Source: CAWGUU01 sp963825765
GTDB lineage: Bacteria; Actinomycetota; Acidimicrobiia; Acidimicrobiales; AC-14
Assembly (NCBI GenBank): GCA_963825765.1
Contig: CAWGUU010000022.1
Coordinates: 20,727 to 84,726, forward strand
Length of the DNA: 64,000 nucleotides
Reading direction: 5' to 3'
Positions within the stretch are counted from its first letter, which is position 1. Each line of letters starts with the position of its first letter. Shown here piece by piece: positions 1-7,457 of the stretch. The position numbers were made by a program, and so were the translations under genes. Under the pieces are notes generated by a model, which was given only the letters and a program-made list of their open reading frames with translations, was not told the DNA's origin and made no database searches.

Positions 1-987
1 GTGCTCGCGGTCGTTGATCTCGTCGGCGAGGGACAGGAACGGGCGGCGGTCGGGGGCGTACTGGGGTGGACCGACGCTGATGTTCGCCCGGCACCGCAAC
101 GGGCCGGCGGTGAGGGAGAGCTCGGCCACCAGGCGGGCGTCGCAGGTGTCGTCGACGACGCCGAGAGAAAGGTCGTTGGCCGTCACGTCGACCGTGTCGG
201 CGGGAATCGCCCGGTTGCTGGTGGGCGCGTTGAACCACCCCGCGGCGGGATCGAGGAAGGCACGGTCGTTGGGGACGGCCGGGGCGACCGCACCCGGGAT
301 CATTTGCGCCGCCGCCGGCGGCCCGTAGAACCGGCCCCGGGCCGGGGTGAAGCGGACACGCACGGCGTCGATGCGCACGTCGTCCGGCCACCGGGGCGAG
401 GGCGGCTGCGGCACGGGTCGGAGTACCTGGAGGCGGCCGAGGGGGATGTTCCGTCCTCGGGGGATCATCGGCCGGGTGGCCTCGGGCGGGCTGGTTCCGA
501 GCAGCTGGACGGCGCCGTGGCTGTTGCCGCGCACCCGTACCGCCGGGAAGGTGCCGAACCGCAGGAACGCGGGGTTCTGCCCCGCCCCGCGTGGACCTCG
601 CCGCTCGGCCTTCCGGTTCATGGCGTCGACAGTGAACGTGAGGCTCGCGGTGGAGGCGCTGTTGGCAGCCAGCAGCGCGGTCGTGACCGGTCTCGGCACC
701 CAGTCGGCCGAGCCGCCGTCACCGGTCATGGCCCACAGCTCGAGGAACGGCGCCAGGGGACGGAGCAGCGCCCCGTCACGCAGGATCAGCCGCTGGGGCA
801 GGCGCGGCGAGACGCTGCCGTCGGTGCGCACGTCGAGCGTCCACGTGGGAAGGATGCGGGTCTCGGCGACGGTGTGCGGGTCGCCCGGGCCCCAGTCGAA
901 GGCGTCGAGCGGTGTCGAGCTGCCGCCCACCCTGGCGACGGCCACAGATGGGTTGAAGAAGATGCGCCGAATCGTCTCTGCAGCCAC
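1..987 (-). CDS. Uncharacterised protein with LodA-like N-terminus (3' truncated by window edge)
   Basis: The complement strand is open from the window edge up to a GTG at 987, preceded by a good ribosome site (GGAGGGC, about 5 nt away). It gives 329 residues with no stop, so the C-terminus lies outside the window. The protein begins MAAETIRRIFFNPSVAVARV; the AVARVGGS stretch resembles the start of LodA/GoxA-type quinone-cofactor amino-acid oxidases (GIARVGNS), but the cofactor-forming Trp/Cys region would be in the missing part. No signal peptide or membrane segment is visible. It is divergent from a SARP regulator 201 bp away, which may control it (inference). The long plus-strand frame over the same bases is low-complexity and is treated as its antisense shadow. 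The coding frame is sure; the family is weak. Confidence 0.7.
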   Translation of the reverse strand, partial: MAAETIRRIFFNPSVAVARVGGSSTPLDAFDWGPGDPHTVAETRILPTWTLDVRTDGSVSPRLPQRLILRDGALLRPLAPFLELWAMTGDGGSADWVPRPVTTALLAANSASTASLTFTVDAMNRKAERRGPRGAGQNPAFLRFGTFPAVRVRGNSHGAVQLLGTSPPEATRPMIPRGRNIPLGRLQVLRPVPQPPSPRWPDDVRIDAVRVRFTPARGRFYGPPAAAQMIPGAVAPAVPNDRAFLDPAAGWFNAPTSNRAIPADTVDVTANDLSLGVVDDTCDARLVAELSLTAGPLRCRANISVGPPQYAPDRRPFLSLADEINDREH

Positions 988-1188
988 GCCGCCCTCCGAT
1001 CGCCTGGAGCAGATGCTACGACCATGGTCGGCGCCGCGCCGGGGCCCCGGATTGCGGCGGAAGCCTCTCGGTTCGCCTTCGATCGTTGCCGGCATCCGCC
1101 ATTTGCGCCCCGTCTCCCCGACTTCATCAGGTCGACGTGCCCTGACTACACTCCCCGAGCGGCGCGGTGCGTGGCGGGAGATCGGCGG

Positions 1189-2001
1189 ATGGAACAACAG
1201 GCTCCATGGCCCAGCAGCGGCTCGAACAGGCGTGCAACTGGCCTTGCGAGCTATGGGACGGCGTCTCTCCATGTCTCGTTGCTGGATCGATTCGAGTTAC
1301 AGGACGGCGACACCCGAATCGCGCTGCCCGGGAGCGCCGAGCGCGTTCTCGCCTTTCTGGCCATCCGGGACAAGGCCGTCCGACGGGCGCTGGTGGCCGG
1401 AATCCTGTGGCCCCACGCATCGAACAGCCACGCCTACGGCAATCTTCGCTCTGCCCTGTCACGTCTCGGGTCGAGCGGTCACCGGGCGGTGCGGGCTGAC
1501 CCCGTCGAGCTCGAGCTCGTCCCGAGCACGTCCGTCGACCTCCGAGCGGCCCGGGCGTTGGCCATGAGCCTGTTGGGCACTGCCCGTCCGGCGGCCACCG
1601 AGCTCAGCCCGGCAGCGGTCCTCGTGTTGTCGACCGAGTTGCTTCCCGGGTGGTACGACGATTGGGTCCTCACCGAGGCCGAGGCATGGCGCCAACTCAG
1701 GCTGCACGCGCTGGAGACACTCGCCGGACACCTCAGCGAGGCAGGGCGCTTCGGAGAGGCGATCGTCGCCGCCGGCGAGGCGGTGCGAACCGAGCCGCTG
1801 CGGGAGAGCGCGCACGCCGCGCTCATCCGCGTGCACCTCGCCGAGGGCAACCACGCCGAGGCGCTCCGCCAATTCGATCGCCTGAGAGACCTTCTGAGGG
1901 CCGAGTTCGGCCTCGAGCCCAGCGCTCGGCTCAGGGACCTTCTGTCCCATGACCCGGGCGATGCGCTCCATCGGGGCAACCGCGACGCAAGATACGAGTA
2001 A
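1189..2001 (+). CDS. SARP/AfsR-type transcriptional regulator with BTAD domain
   Basis: A 270-residue stand-alone regulator. Residues about 25-95 look like the OmpR-type winged helix of SARPs (LLDRFELQDGDTRIALPGSA, then the ILWPH and LRSALSRL segments). Residues about 155-255 form a bacterial transcriptional activation domain of TPR-like helices, ending in the typical AEFGLEPSARLRDLL block. SARPs activate nearby gene clusters by binding direct repeats near the -35 region. The ATG at 1189 has GGGAG about 10 nt upstream; the same frame is open far upstream only because it is antisense to the divergent gene at 1-987. No ATPase or C-terminal TPR extension is present, unlike AfsR. Its targets may be the divergent gene or the secreted protein that follows. 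Confidence 0.8.
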   Translation: MEQQAPWPSSGSNRRATGLASYGTASLHVSLLDRFELQDGDTRIALPGSAERVLAFLAIRDKAVRRALVAGILWPHASNSHAYGNLRSALSRLGSSGHRAVRADPVELELVPSTSVDLRAARALAMSLLGTARPAATELSPAAVLVLSTELLPGWYDDWVLTEAEAWRQLRLHALETLAGHLSEAGRFGEAIVAAGEAVRTEPLRESAHAALIRVHLAEGNHAEALRQFDRLRDLLRAEFGLEPSARLRDLLSHDPGDALHRGNRDARYE

Positions 2002-2074
2002 CGCAGCGGTAACGGCCACGGGAGCACAATGTGAACGAACGCCGTCAGGCGTCGGCTTTTGCAGGAGGCCAACG

Positions 2075-2764
2075 ATGCGTGAGTTCATGGATCTGCCCCC
2101 GACCACGACTCGAAGCGTTCATGGTTCGGGCGCACGGACACGGGGCAGGCGATTGACGCACACGCGGCGACTCCTGACACTCGCCTGCGTGATCTCTCTG
2201 TCGTTTATCGGCCTGGACGCGCCTGGAGCGAGTGCGGCGACCTGGTCACAAGGAGCCACCGTCGTCGTGAAGCAGGTGGGTCAGCAGGCCCTCGTCGACA
2301 TCGGTACCACCGTCTGCCGGCTGGCCACGAACTCGGGAACCGGTGGCGCGTGCGTTCCGTTCGGGGCAGGAAATGCCGTCAAGGTCACCGACGTGTCGGC
2401 CGGCCTGACCGTGGCGTACCAGGCGTGCGTCGATAATGACGGGAACGGCAAATGCGGGGGCACCCCCATCATCCAGGGCTGCAGCGACCTCGTGTTCTAC
2501 AGCCACGACGATTCCGGAGCTTTCTTCAACCCGCTCGGACCGCTCCCGACAGGGTTCCGATCGGGCTGCCCGGGTGGGAGGTTCAGGGGCTATGTCATCT
2601 TCGTCTGCCAGGGTGTTCACGTCGACGGCATCTCGCCGCATACGCACTTGGTCAAATCGGGCACGGCCACGCTGACCACCAACGGCACGGGCTACGGGAA
2701 CTTCTGCGGCCCCGGCGAGGCCATCGACCCGAGGACCCCGCCGAAGACCTATGTCGTCATTTAG
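2075..2764 (+). CDS. Secreted protein of unknown function
   Basis: A 229-residue protein with a long, Arg-rich signal peptide (residues about 1-54) carrying hydrophobic LLTLACVISLSFIGL and an Ala-Ser-Ala cleavage region before ATWSQ. The mature part has about seven cysteines (for example TVCRLATNS, ACVPFG, YQACVDNDG, KCGGTP, GCSDLVF, FVCQGV, NFCGPGE), suggesting disulfides outside the cell, and is rich in Gly and Thr. I do not recognise the family. The start is set by an excellent ribosome site, GCAGGAGG at 2061-2068, 6 nt before the ATG. It lies 73 bp after the SARP gene on the same strand and may be its target (inference). Confidence 0.7.
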   Translation: MREFMDLPPTTTRSVHGSGARTRGRRLTHTRRLLTLACVISLSFIGLDAPGASAATWSQGATVVVKQVGQQALVDIGTTVCRLATNSGTGGACVPFGAGNAVKVTDVSAGLTVAYQACVDNDGNGKCGGTPIIQGCSDLVFYSHDDSGAFFNPLGPLPTGFRSGCPGGRFRGYVIFVCQGVHVDGISPHTHLVKSGTATLTTNGTGYGNFCGPGEAIDPRTPPKTYVVI

Positions 2765-2849
2765 TCCGCGTCGCCTGGGTTGGCTGGCAGGCTGAGCCTG
2801 TAGGCCCGGAGGATCGCCGAGCCTCGCTTCCTGTCGGCGACAGGCTTGC

Positions 2850-2908
2850 CGAACCGGCGAGCCGGGGCGACGTACTCGCGCCTGGCGCGGTTGAGTCGCC
2901 CCGGTTCG
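2850..2908. repeat. Intergenic palindromic repeat, copy 1 (REP-like)
   Basis: Nested inverted repeat: outer arms CGAACCGG (2850-2857) and CCGGTTCG (2901-2908), inner GGGCGAC/GTCGCCC, and a core CGCGC-CTG-GCGCG at 2877-2889. The same core and right arm recur at 24425-24466, 41170-41220 and 44686-44732. It sits between the convergent genes ending at 2764 and 2912, so it may act as a two-way terminator. Confidence 0.65.
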
Positions 2909-2911
2909 GTT

Positions 2912-3322
2912 CTACCGGCGGCCGTGGCCCTCCTGGACCTCCACGAGGCCGAAGTCGGCATCGAGCTTGACCGTGACGCGGGTGCCGTCGGCCTTGGTCA
3001 TGTGGGCCTCGTACGTGGCGCCGTCGGCGTCGTTCTCGACCCGCTCGACGGTGGCGCCAGGGACGGCGTCGAGGGCGGCCGCCTTCGCCTTCTCGGCGGC
3101 GTCGCCGGTCAGCAGCTCCTCCTTGACCCCGTTCTCACCGACGTGACCACCGAGACTGGGGTCCCGCGGCGGCCGGTCCTTGGTCGCGGCGGGCGCCTCC
3201 GTCGACGTGGTCGTCGTCTGGGCACCGGCGCCGACGTTCAGAAAGGTGGCGCCGAGGGCGCTGCCGAGGAGGACCGAGCCGGCGAGGGCGCCGCCGACCA
3301 GGGCCTTTCCCATTGACTTCAT
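2912..3322 (-). CDS. Secreted PepSY-domain protein
   Basis: A 136-residue protein. The start ATG at 3322 has AAGGAG 6 nt upstream. Residues 1-30 are a signal peptide (MKSMGKALVGGALAGSVLLG, then LGATFLNVGAGAQ), followed by a Thr-rich linker. Residues about 70-136 match the PepSY fold: a helix with TGDAAEKAKAAALDAVPG, then strands with VERVENDADGATYEAHMTK and ADGTRVTVKLDADFGLVEV. PepSY proteins are extracytoplasmic and are thought to inhibit proteases or bind other proteins; no enzyme activity is implied. It is divergent from the MFS gene at 3475. Confidence 0.8.
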   Translation of the reverse strand: MKSMGKALVGGALAGSVLLGSALGATFLNVGAGAQTTTTSTEAPAATKDRPPRDPSLGGHVGENGVKEELLTGDAAEKAKAAALDAVPGATVERVENDADGATYEAHMTKADGTRVTVKLDADFGLVEVQEGHGRR

Positions 3323-3462
3323 CGTTCTCCTTCGTCGTGGTTGTCGCCCCACCCTGCGCCCGGCGGATCGGAGGGGGCTCGCCGCCACCTGGGAAGTTCC
3401 CCTGACGCGCCGGCCGACCACAACGGCAGGGAATTGGCGACACCCCGCGGCCGGCGCGCCGC

Positions 3463-3468
3463 TACCTT
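3463..3468 (+). promoter_or_regulatory. -10 box of a leaderless promoter (MFS gene)
   Basis: TACCTT followed by 6 nt and then the GTG at 3475. This is the TANNNT-N6-RTG layout of leaderless actinobacterial genes. AGGA directly abutting the GTG is too close to be a ribosome site. Confidence 0.55.
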
Positions 3469-3474
3469 CCAGGA

Positions 3475-4728
3475 GTGCGCGTCCTGCGTGTCCCCGGGTT
3501 CCCGGCGTTGCTCGCCGGTCAGGCGGTCAACGCCATCGGCAACTGGGTCGCGCTGATCACCATCTGGGGCTTCGCCGCCTTCCGGTTCGACGCCGGGGCC
3601 GGCGACCTCGCCCTGCTGTTCGTGGTCCTGGCCGCGCCGGGAGCGTTCCTCGGCCCGCTCCTGGGCGTGCCCATCGACCGGCTCGGGCCCCGCCGTGCGC
3701 TCGTCCTCGCCAACTTCCTCGGCTTCCTCGACGCCCTGGCCCTGACCCAAGCTCACAGCTACGAGATGATCATCCTGCTGGCCCTGCCCCTCGGGCTGAT
3801 CGAGGCGATGGCGACGGCGTCGCTCGACGCCCTCCCGCCCCGCATGGTCCACGACCGGGACCTGGTGCGGGCCAACGCCCTGCTCGAGGGGGCCCAGGAC
3901 GTCGCCATCCTCGTCGGTCCCGCAATCGCCGCCCTCGTGTACGCCCGTTGGGGTCTGGCCGGCGCCTTCCTCACCGACGCGGGGACCTTCCTCGTCGGGA
4001 TGGCGGTGGCGCTGCCACTGAAGGTCGGGCCGGTGGAGCGAGACGCGGCGGGCACGGCGTGGCGCGAGCTGACGGCCGGGCTCGCCCTCGTCCGCCGCGC
4101 CCCTGGCCTGAAGTGGACATTCGCCGTGGCACTGGGCACCTACGGGCTGTGGTCCCTGTTCGGCGTGCTGGAGCCGCTCTACGTGAGAGACGTGTTGAAA
4201 CAGTCCGAGACGACGTTCGCCCTCCTGCAGATGGTGTTCGGTGCCGGCTTGGTCGGCTCCGGACTGCTGCTGGCCGCGCTGGGCGACCGCATGGCCCGCC
4301 CCCGGTACGTCGCCGTGGCCATGATCGTGTCGGGAGCGACGGCGGCGCTGTACCTGAGCACGACGTCGCTGTCCGTCGCCTACGTCGGCGTCTTCCTGTG
4401 GGGAGTGGACGTCGCCTTCTTCTACGTCCCGGCCAAGACGCTGCTGCAGCGGTATGCACCGGTCACCGCCCACGGGCGCATCCTTTCGATCAACCAGTCG
4501 CTCGAGCCGATGACCGAGATCCTCATGGCGCCCTTGGCTGCCGCCGCCGTGGGGCTGCTGGGTGTGCGCCTGCTGGGCGTGGTCGGGGGCGCGGTCGTCG
4601 TGGTTCTCGGCGTCGTCGCCCTGGTCCTGGCGGCGCGCCTCGCCCCGCCGCCGCCGGCCGGGCCGGTCGACGAGCGCGCCGTGACCTCGATCGACCCCAT
4701 CGCCCTGCGGGGGCAGGCACCGGGTTGA
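3475..4728 (+). CDS. MFS transporter (EntS/MFS_3-like drug or siderophore exporter)
   Basis: A 417-residue protein with about 12 hydrophobic segments and the MFS_3 opening (FPALLAGQAVNAIGNWVALI). The loop after TM2 has the motif A remnant GVPIDRLGPRRAL, and the second half shows the related ALGDRMARPRY. Members of this family are proton-driven effluxers of drugs or siderophores; the substrate here is unknown. The GTG start at 3475 sits 6 nt after a TACCTT box, so the mRNA is probably leaderless. Its stop overlaps a possible start of the following epimerase by 4 nt (TTGA), suggesting coupling. Confidence 0.85.
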   Translation: MRVLRVPGFPALLAGQAVNAIGNWVALITIWGFAAFRFDAGAGDLALLFVVLAAPGAFLGPLLGVPIDRLGPRRALVLANFLGFLDALALTQAHSYEMIILLALPLGLIEAMATASLDALPPRMVHDRDLVRANALLEGAQDVAILVGPAIAALVYARWGLAGAFLTDAGTFLVGMAVALPLKVGPVERDAAGTAWRELTAGLALVRRAPGLKWTFAVALGTYGLWSLFGVLEPLYVRDVLKQSETTFALLQMVFGAGLVGSGLLLAALGDRMARPRYVAVAMIVSGATAALYLSTTSLSVAYVGVFLWGVDVAFFYVPAKTLLQRYAPVTAHGRILSINQSLEPMTEILMAPLAAAAVGLLGVRLLGVVGGAVVVVLGVVALVLAARLAPPPPAGPVDERAVTSIDPIALRGQAPG

Positions 4729-5645
4729 GCGCCACGGCGCGGGTGACCCGCTACCACGGCGAGGCCGGGGTCACACTGGCCGCCGGGATGCTGGAGGTCA
4801 CAGTGCTGCCCGACGTCGGCATGCTGGGCGTGTCGCTCGGCCACGACGGCGAGGAGCTCCTCGCCCTCCCCCACGGCGTGGCCGGCTACAAGGCGGGCCA
4901 CTCGACCGGGCTGCCGTTCCTGGCCCCGTGGGCCAACCGGCTGAGCCGGTGGTCGTACGAGGCGGGGGGCGTGACCGTCGACCTACGGGGCCTGCCGATC
5001 CACACCGACGGCCACGACCACCCCATGCACGGCACGATGGGCGCGCAGCCAGGGTGGGAGGTCGTCGACCTCCACGGTGGGTCGCTGCAGGCCCGGTTCG
5101 ACTTCGCGAGCAGGGCCGACCTGCTGGCGTCGTTCCCGTTCCCGCACGAGATCGTCATTGACCTCACCGTCGACGGCGCCTCGTTGGATATCGCCACCAC
5201 CATCCGTGCCACCGGGGATCGCGACGTCCCCGTGTCCTTCGGGTACCACCCCTACCTGCGCCTGCCTCGTGCCCGCCGCCATTCGTGGCGGCTGCGGCTC
5301 CCCGACCGGCGCCACCTCGACCTGGACGGGGGCGGCCTCCCCACCGGCGGGTCGGAGGACGAAGAGGCGGGATGGCTCAGGCTGGGGGACGACTCGTTCG
5401 ACGACCTCTTCGCCCTTGGCGACGACCGCTCGTTGGTCCTCGCCGGCGGCGGGCGCAGCGTCACCGTCGAGCTGGACGCCGGCTACCCGTTCGCCCAGGT
5501 GTACGCCCCGGCCGGCCGGCGGTTCTGCTGCCTGGAGCCGATGACGGCTCCCACCGACGCCCTGGTCAGCGGCGAGCACCCCACCGTGCCCGCCGGCGGG
5601 TCGTTCACCGCCCGGTTCTCGCTGACGCCCCAACACACCGGCTGA
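4725..5645 (+). CDS. Aldose 1-epimerase family protein
   Basis: A 306-residue galactose-mutarotase fold protein that would interconvert alpha and beta anomers of a sugar. The expected active-site regions are visible: FLAPWANRLSRWSYEAGG (substrate Arg loop), HDHPMHGTMG (first His), SFGYHPYLRLP (second His) and CCLEPMTAPTDAL (the catalytic Glu near the C-terminus). There is no signal peptide, so it is cytoplasmic. The proposed start is the TTG at 4725 overlapping the MFS stop; the alternative is a GTG at 4743, which would remove six residues. Sugar specificity cannot be told; yihR-like or other GalM-like roles are possible. Confidence 0.8.
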   Translation: MSATARVTRYHGEAGVTLAAGMLEVTVLPDVGMLGVSLGHDGEELLALPHGVAGYKAGHSTGLPFLAPWANRLSRWSYEAGGVTVDLRGLPIHTDGHDHPMHGTMGAQPGWEVVDLHGGSLQARFDFASRADLLASFPFPHEIVIDLTVDGASLDIATTIRATGDRDVPVSFGYHPYLRLPRARRHSWRLRLPDRRHLDLDGGGLPTGGSEDEEAGWLRLGDDSFDDLFALGDDRSLVLAGGGRSVTVELDAGYPFAQVYAPAGRRFCCLEPMTAPTDALVSGEHPTVPAGGSFTARFSLTPQHTG

Positions 5646-5675
5646 CCCGAAAACACCGGATGAGTCGGGATCTGC

Positions 5676-5689
5676 TAACCACGTGGTTA
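5676..5689. promoter_or_regulatory. Perfect 14-bp palindrome at start codon (candidate operator)
   Basis: TAACCACGTGGTTA, a perfect 7+7 palindrome ending on the first base of the ATG at 5689 and containing the alternative GTG at 5683. A dimeric repressor bound here would block the start of the ABC exporter operon. Confidence 0.5.
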
Positions 5690-6609
5690 TGGCGGAGCCG
5701 GTGATCGTGCTGCGAGGCCTGCGCAAGTCCTACGGCGAGCGCGAGGCGGTCAAGGGCATCGACCTGGAGGTGACGGCCGGGGAGATCTTCGCTTTCCTCG
5801 GGCCCAACGGAGCCGGCAAGACCACGACGGTGGAGATCATGGAGGGCTTCCGGCCCCGGGACGACGGCGAGGTGACGGTGCTGGGCGAGGATCCGGCCAC
5901 CGCCGGCCGTAGCTGGCGTTCCCGCATCGGAGTCGTGCTCCAGGACCTCCAGCTGCAGCCCCTGCTCACCGTCCGCGAGTCGCTCGAGTTGTACGCCGGC
6001 TACTACCCGTCGCCCCGCACCGTGGACGAGACCATCGAGCTGGTGGGCCTGGCCGGCCAGCACGACCAGCGGGCGGGGAAGCTGTCGGGCGGCCAGCAGC
6101 GCCGCCTCGACGTGGCCCTCGCCCTGGTCGGCGACCCCGAGCTGTTGTTCCTGGACGAGCCGACCACCGGTTTCGACCCCGCCGCCCGGCGGGGGGCCTG
6201 GGACGTCATCGGCAGCCTGCGCGACCTGGGCAAGACGGTGTTCCTCACCACCCACTACATGGACGAGGCCTCGGCCCTGGCCGACCGGGTGGCGATCATC
6301 AAGGACGGTCGCATCGTGGCCGAGGGCCGGCCCTCGGAACTTGGGGCGGACCGGGCGTCGAGGACGAGGATCGCGTTCGCCCTGCCTCCGCCGCTCACGC
6401 CCGCCGACCTGCCACCGTCACTGCGCGACCGCGCGACGGCCACCGGCGAAGGGGTGGAGGTGGTCACCGCCAACCCCGTCGCCGACCTCGCCGCCCTGAC
6501 CGGCTGGGCCCTGGAACGGGGGGCGGAACTGCCCGGGCTCCAGGTCACGCGACCCACCCTCGAGGACGTCTACCTGGAGCTCACCCGCGAGGAGGCCCCA
6601 GCCCAATGA
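5689..6609 (+). CDS. ABC-2 exporter ATP-binding protein (drug/NodI type)
   Basis: A 306-residue ABC ATPase. Walker A is GPNGAGKTTT (near residue 40), Q-loop VVLQDLQLQP, signature LSGGQQRRLDVALAL, Walker B LLFLDEPTTGFDP, and the switch His is in LTTHYMDEA. The C-terminal 80 residues are the extra domain usual in daunorubicin/NodI-type ATPases, ending TRPTLEDVYLELT. It would power export of a drug, lipid or polysaccharide by the permease encoded next, which overlaps its stop by ATGA. The start may instead be the GTG at 5683; both lie in or next to a perfect palindrome. No clear ribosome site is present. Confidence 0.88.
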   Translation: MAEPVIVLRGLRKSYGEREAVKGIDLEVTAGEIFAFLGPNGAGKTTTVEIMEGFRPRDDGEVTVLGEDPATAGRSWRSRIGVVLQDLQLQPLLTVRESLELYAGYYPSPRTVDETIELVGLAGQHDQRAGKLSGGQQRRLDVALALVGDPELLFLDEPTTGFDPAARRGAWDVIGSLRDLGKTVFLTTHYMDEASALADRVAIIKDGRIVAEGRPSELGADRASRTRIAFALPPPLTPADLPPSLRDRATATGEGVEVVTANPVADLAALTGWALERGAELPGLQVTRPTLEDVYLELTREEAPAQ

Positions 6610-6653
6610 GCCCCAGCCCAGTGGGCCAGCCCAATGATCCCAGCCCGGTGAAC
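6596..6653 (+). repeat. Four degenerate tandem repeats (13-15 nt) carrying start codons
   Basis: Units begin at 6596, 6611, 6626 and 6639 with consensus CCCAGCCCARTGR. Each carries an ATG or GTG (6606, 6621, 6634, 6648). They span the junction of the ABC ATPase stop and the permease start. The starts at 6606, 6621 and 6648 are in frame with the permease; 6634 is not. Confidence 0.7.
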
Positions 6654-7418
6654 GGCCTCCGCCTGGTCCTGCACCAGTGGCGGTACGACCAGAAGACGTT
6701 CTGGCGGGAGCCGACCGCGGTGTTCTTCACCGTCGGCCTGCCCCTGATCTTCCTGTTCCTGTTCGTCTCCATCTTCGGCAACAACCCCATCGACCTGGGC
6801 ACCGAGACGGTGAAGGGGTCGACGTACTACGTGCCCGGCCTGGTCACGCTGGCCATCGTGTCGGCCACCACCGTCAACCTGGCCATCTCCGTCGCCATGG
6901 CCCGCGAGAAGGGCCTCCTCAAGCGACTGCGGGCCACGCCCATGCCCCCGTGGGTGTACATGGCGGGCCGGGTGGTGACCGCCTCGATCGTGTCGCTGCT
7001 CATGACCGTGCTCGTGACCCTGCTGGGGGCGGTGATCTACGGCGTCGAGGTCCCGACGTCCACCATCCCGGCCCTGATCCTGACCGTCGTCGTCGGCACC
7101 GCCGCCCTGTGCTGCCTCGGCTTCGCCCTCACCGCCGCCATCCCGAGCGAGAACGCCGCACCCGCCGTGGCCAACGCCGTCGTCCTGCCGCTCTACTTCA
7201 TCTCGGGGATCTTCGTCCCGACCGACCAGATCCCCCAGGCCATGCAGACGGTCGCCAGCATCTTCCCGGTCAAGCACCTGTTCGAGGCCCTGCTGACGAT
7301 CTACAACCCGGCCACCACGGGCAGCGGCATCCGGTGGGCCGACCTGGCCGTGCTGGCCGGGTGGGGCGTGATCGGCCTCCTGATCGCGGCCAAGACGTTC
7401 CGCTGGTCGCCGCGGTAG
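6606..7418 (+). CDS. ABC-2 type permease (drug exporter)
   Basis: A 270-residue membrane protein of the ABC-2 family with six predicted spans: LIFLFLFVSIFG, LVTLAIVSATTVNL, VSLLMTVLVTLLGAVI, LILTVVVGTAALCCLGF, VVLPLYFISGIFVPTD and LAVLAGWGVIGLLIAA. The conserved AREKGLLKRLRATP loop and FISGIFVP motif are typical. It pairs with the preceding ATPase (ATGA overlap at 6606). The first 14 residues (Pro/Ser-rich) come from the tandem repeat; the family-like N-terminus begins at the GTG at 6648 (VNGLRLVLHQW), so that may be the ancestral start. Confidence 0.87.
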   Translation: MSPSPVGQPNDPSPVNGLRLVLHQWRYDQKTFWREPTAVFFTVGLPLIFLFLFVSIFGNNPIDLGTETVKGSTYYVPGLVTLAIVSATTVNLAISVAMAREKGLLKRLRATPMPPWVYMAGRVVTASIVSLLMTVLVTLLGAVIYGVEVPTSTIPALILTVVVGTAALCCLGFALTAAIPSENAAPAVANAVVLPLYFISGIFVPTDQIPQAMQTVASIFPVKHLFEALLTIYNPATTGSGIRWADLAVLAGWGVIGLLIAAKTFRWSPR

Positions 7419-7444
7419 CGCGAGCACGGGCGCGGGCGTGCGCG

Positions 7445-7450
7445 TAGCAT
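7445..7450 (+). promoter_or_regulatory. -10-like box before the multicopper oxidase
   Basis: TAGCAT, 7 nt before an in-frame ATC at 7458. The geometry is that of a leaderless promoter, but the codon at the start position is ATC rather than ATG or GTG. Confidence 0.4.
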
Positions 7451-7457
7451 CGCCCGC

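Noticed and set aside
1..1188. Long plus-strand frame upstream of the SARP
   Set aside because: The complement reads as a normal protein with ribosome site and start at 987; the plus frame is Arg/Gly-rich low-complexity antisense.
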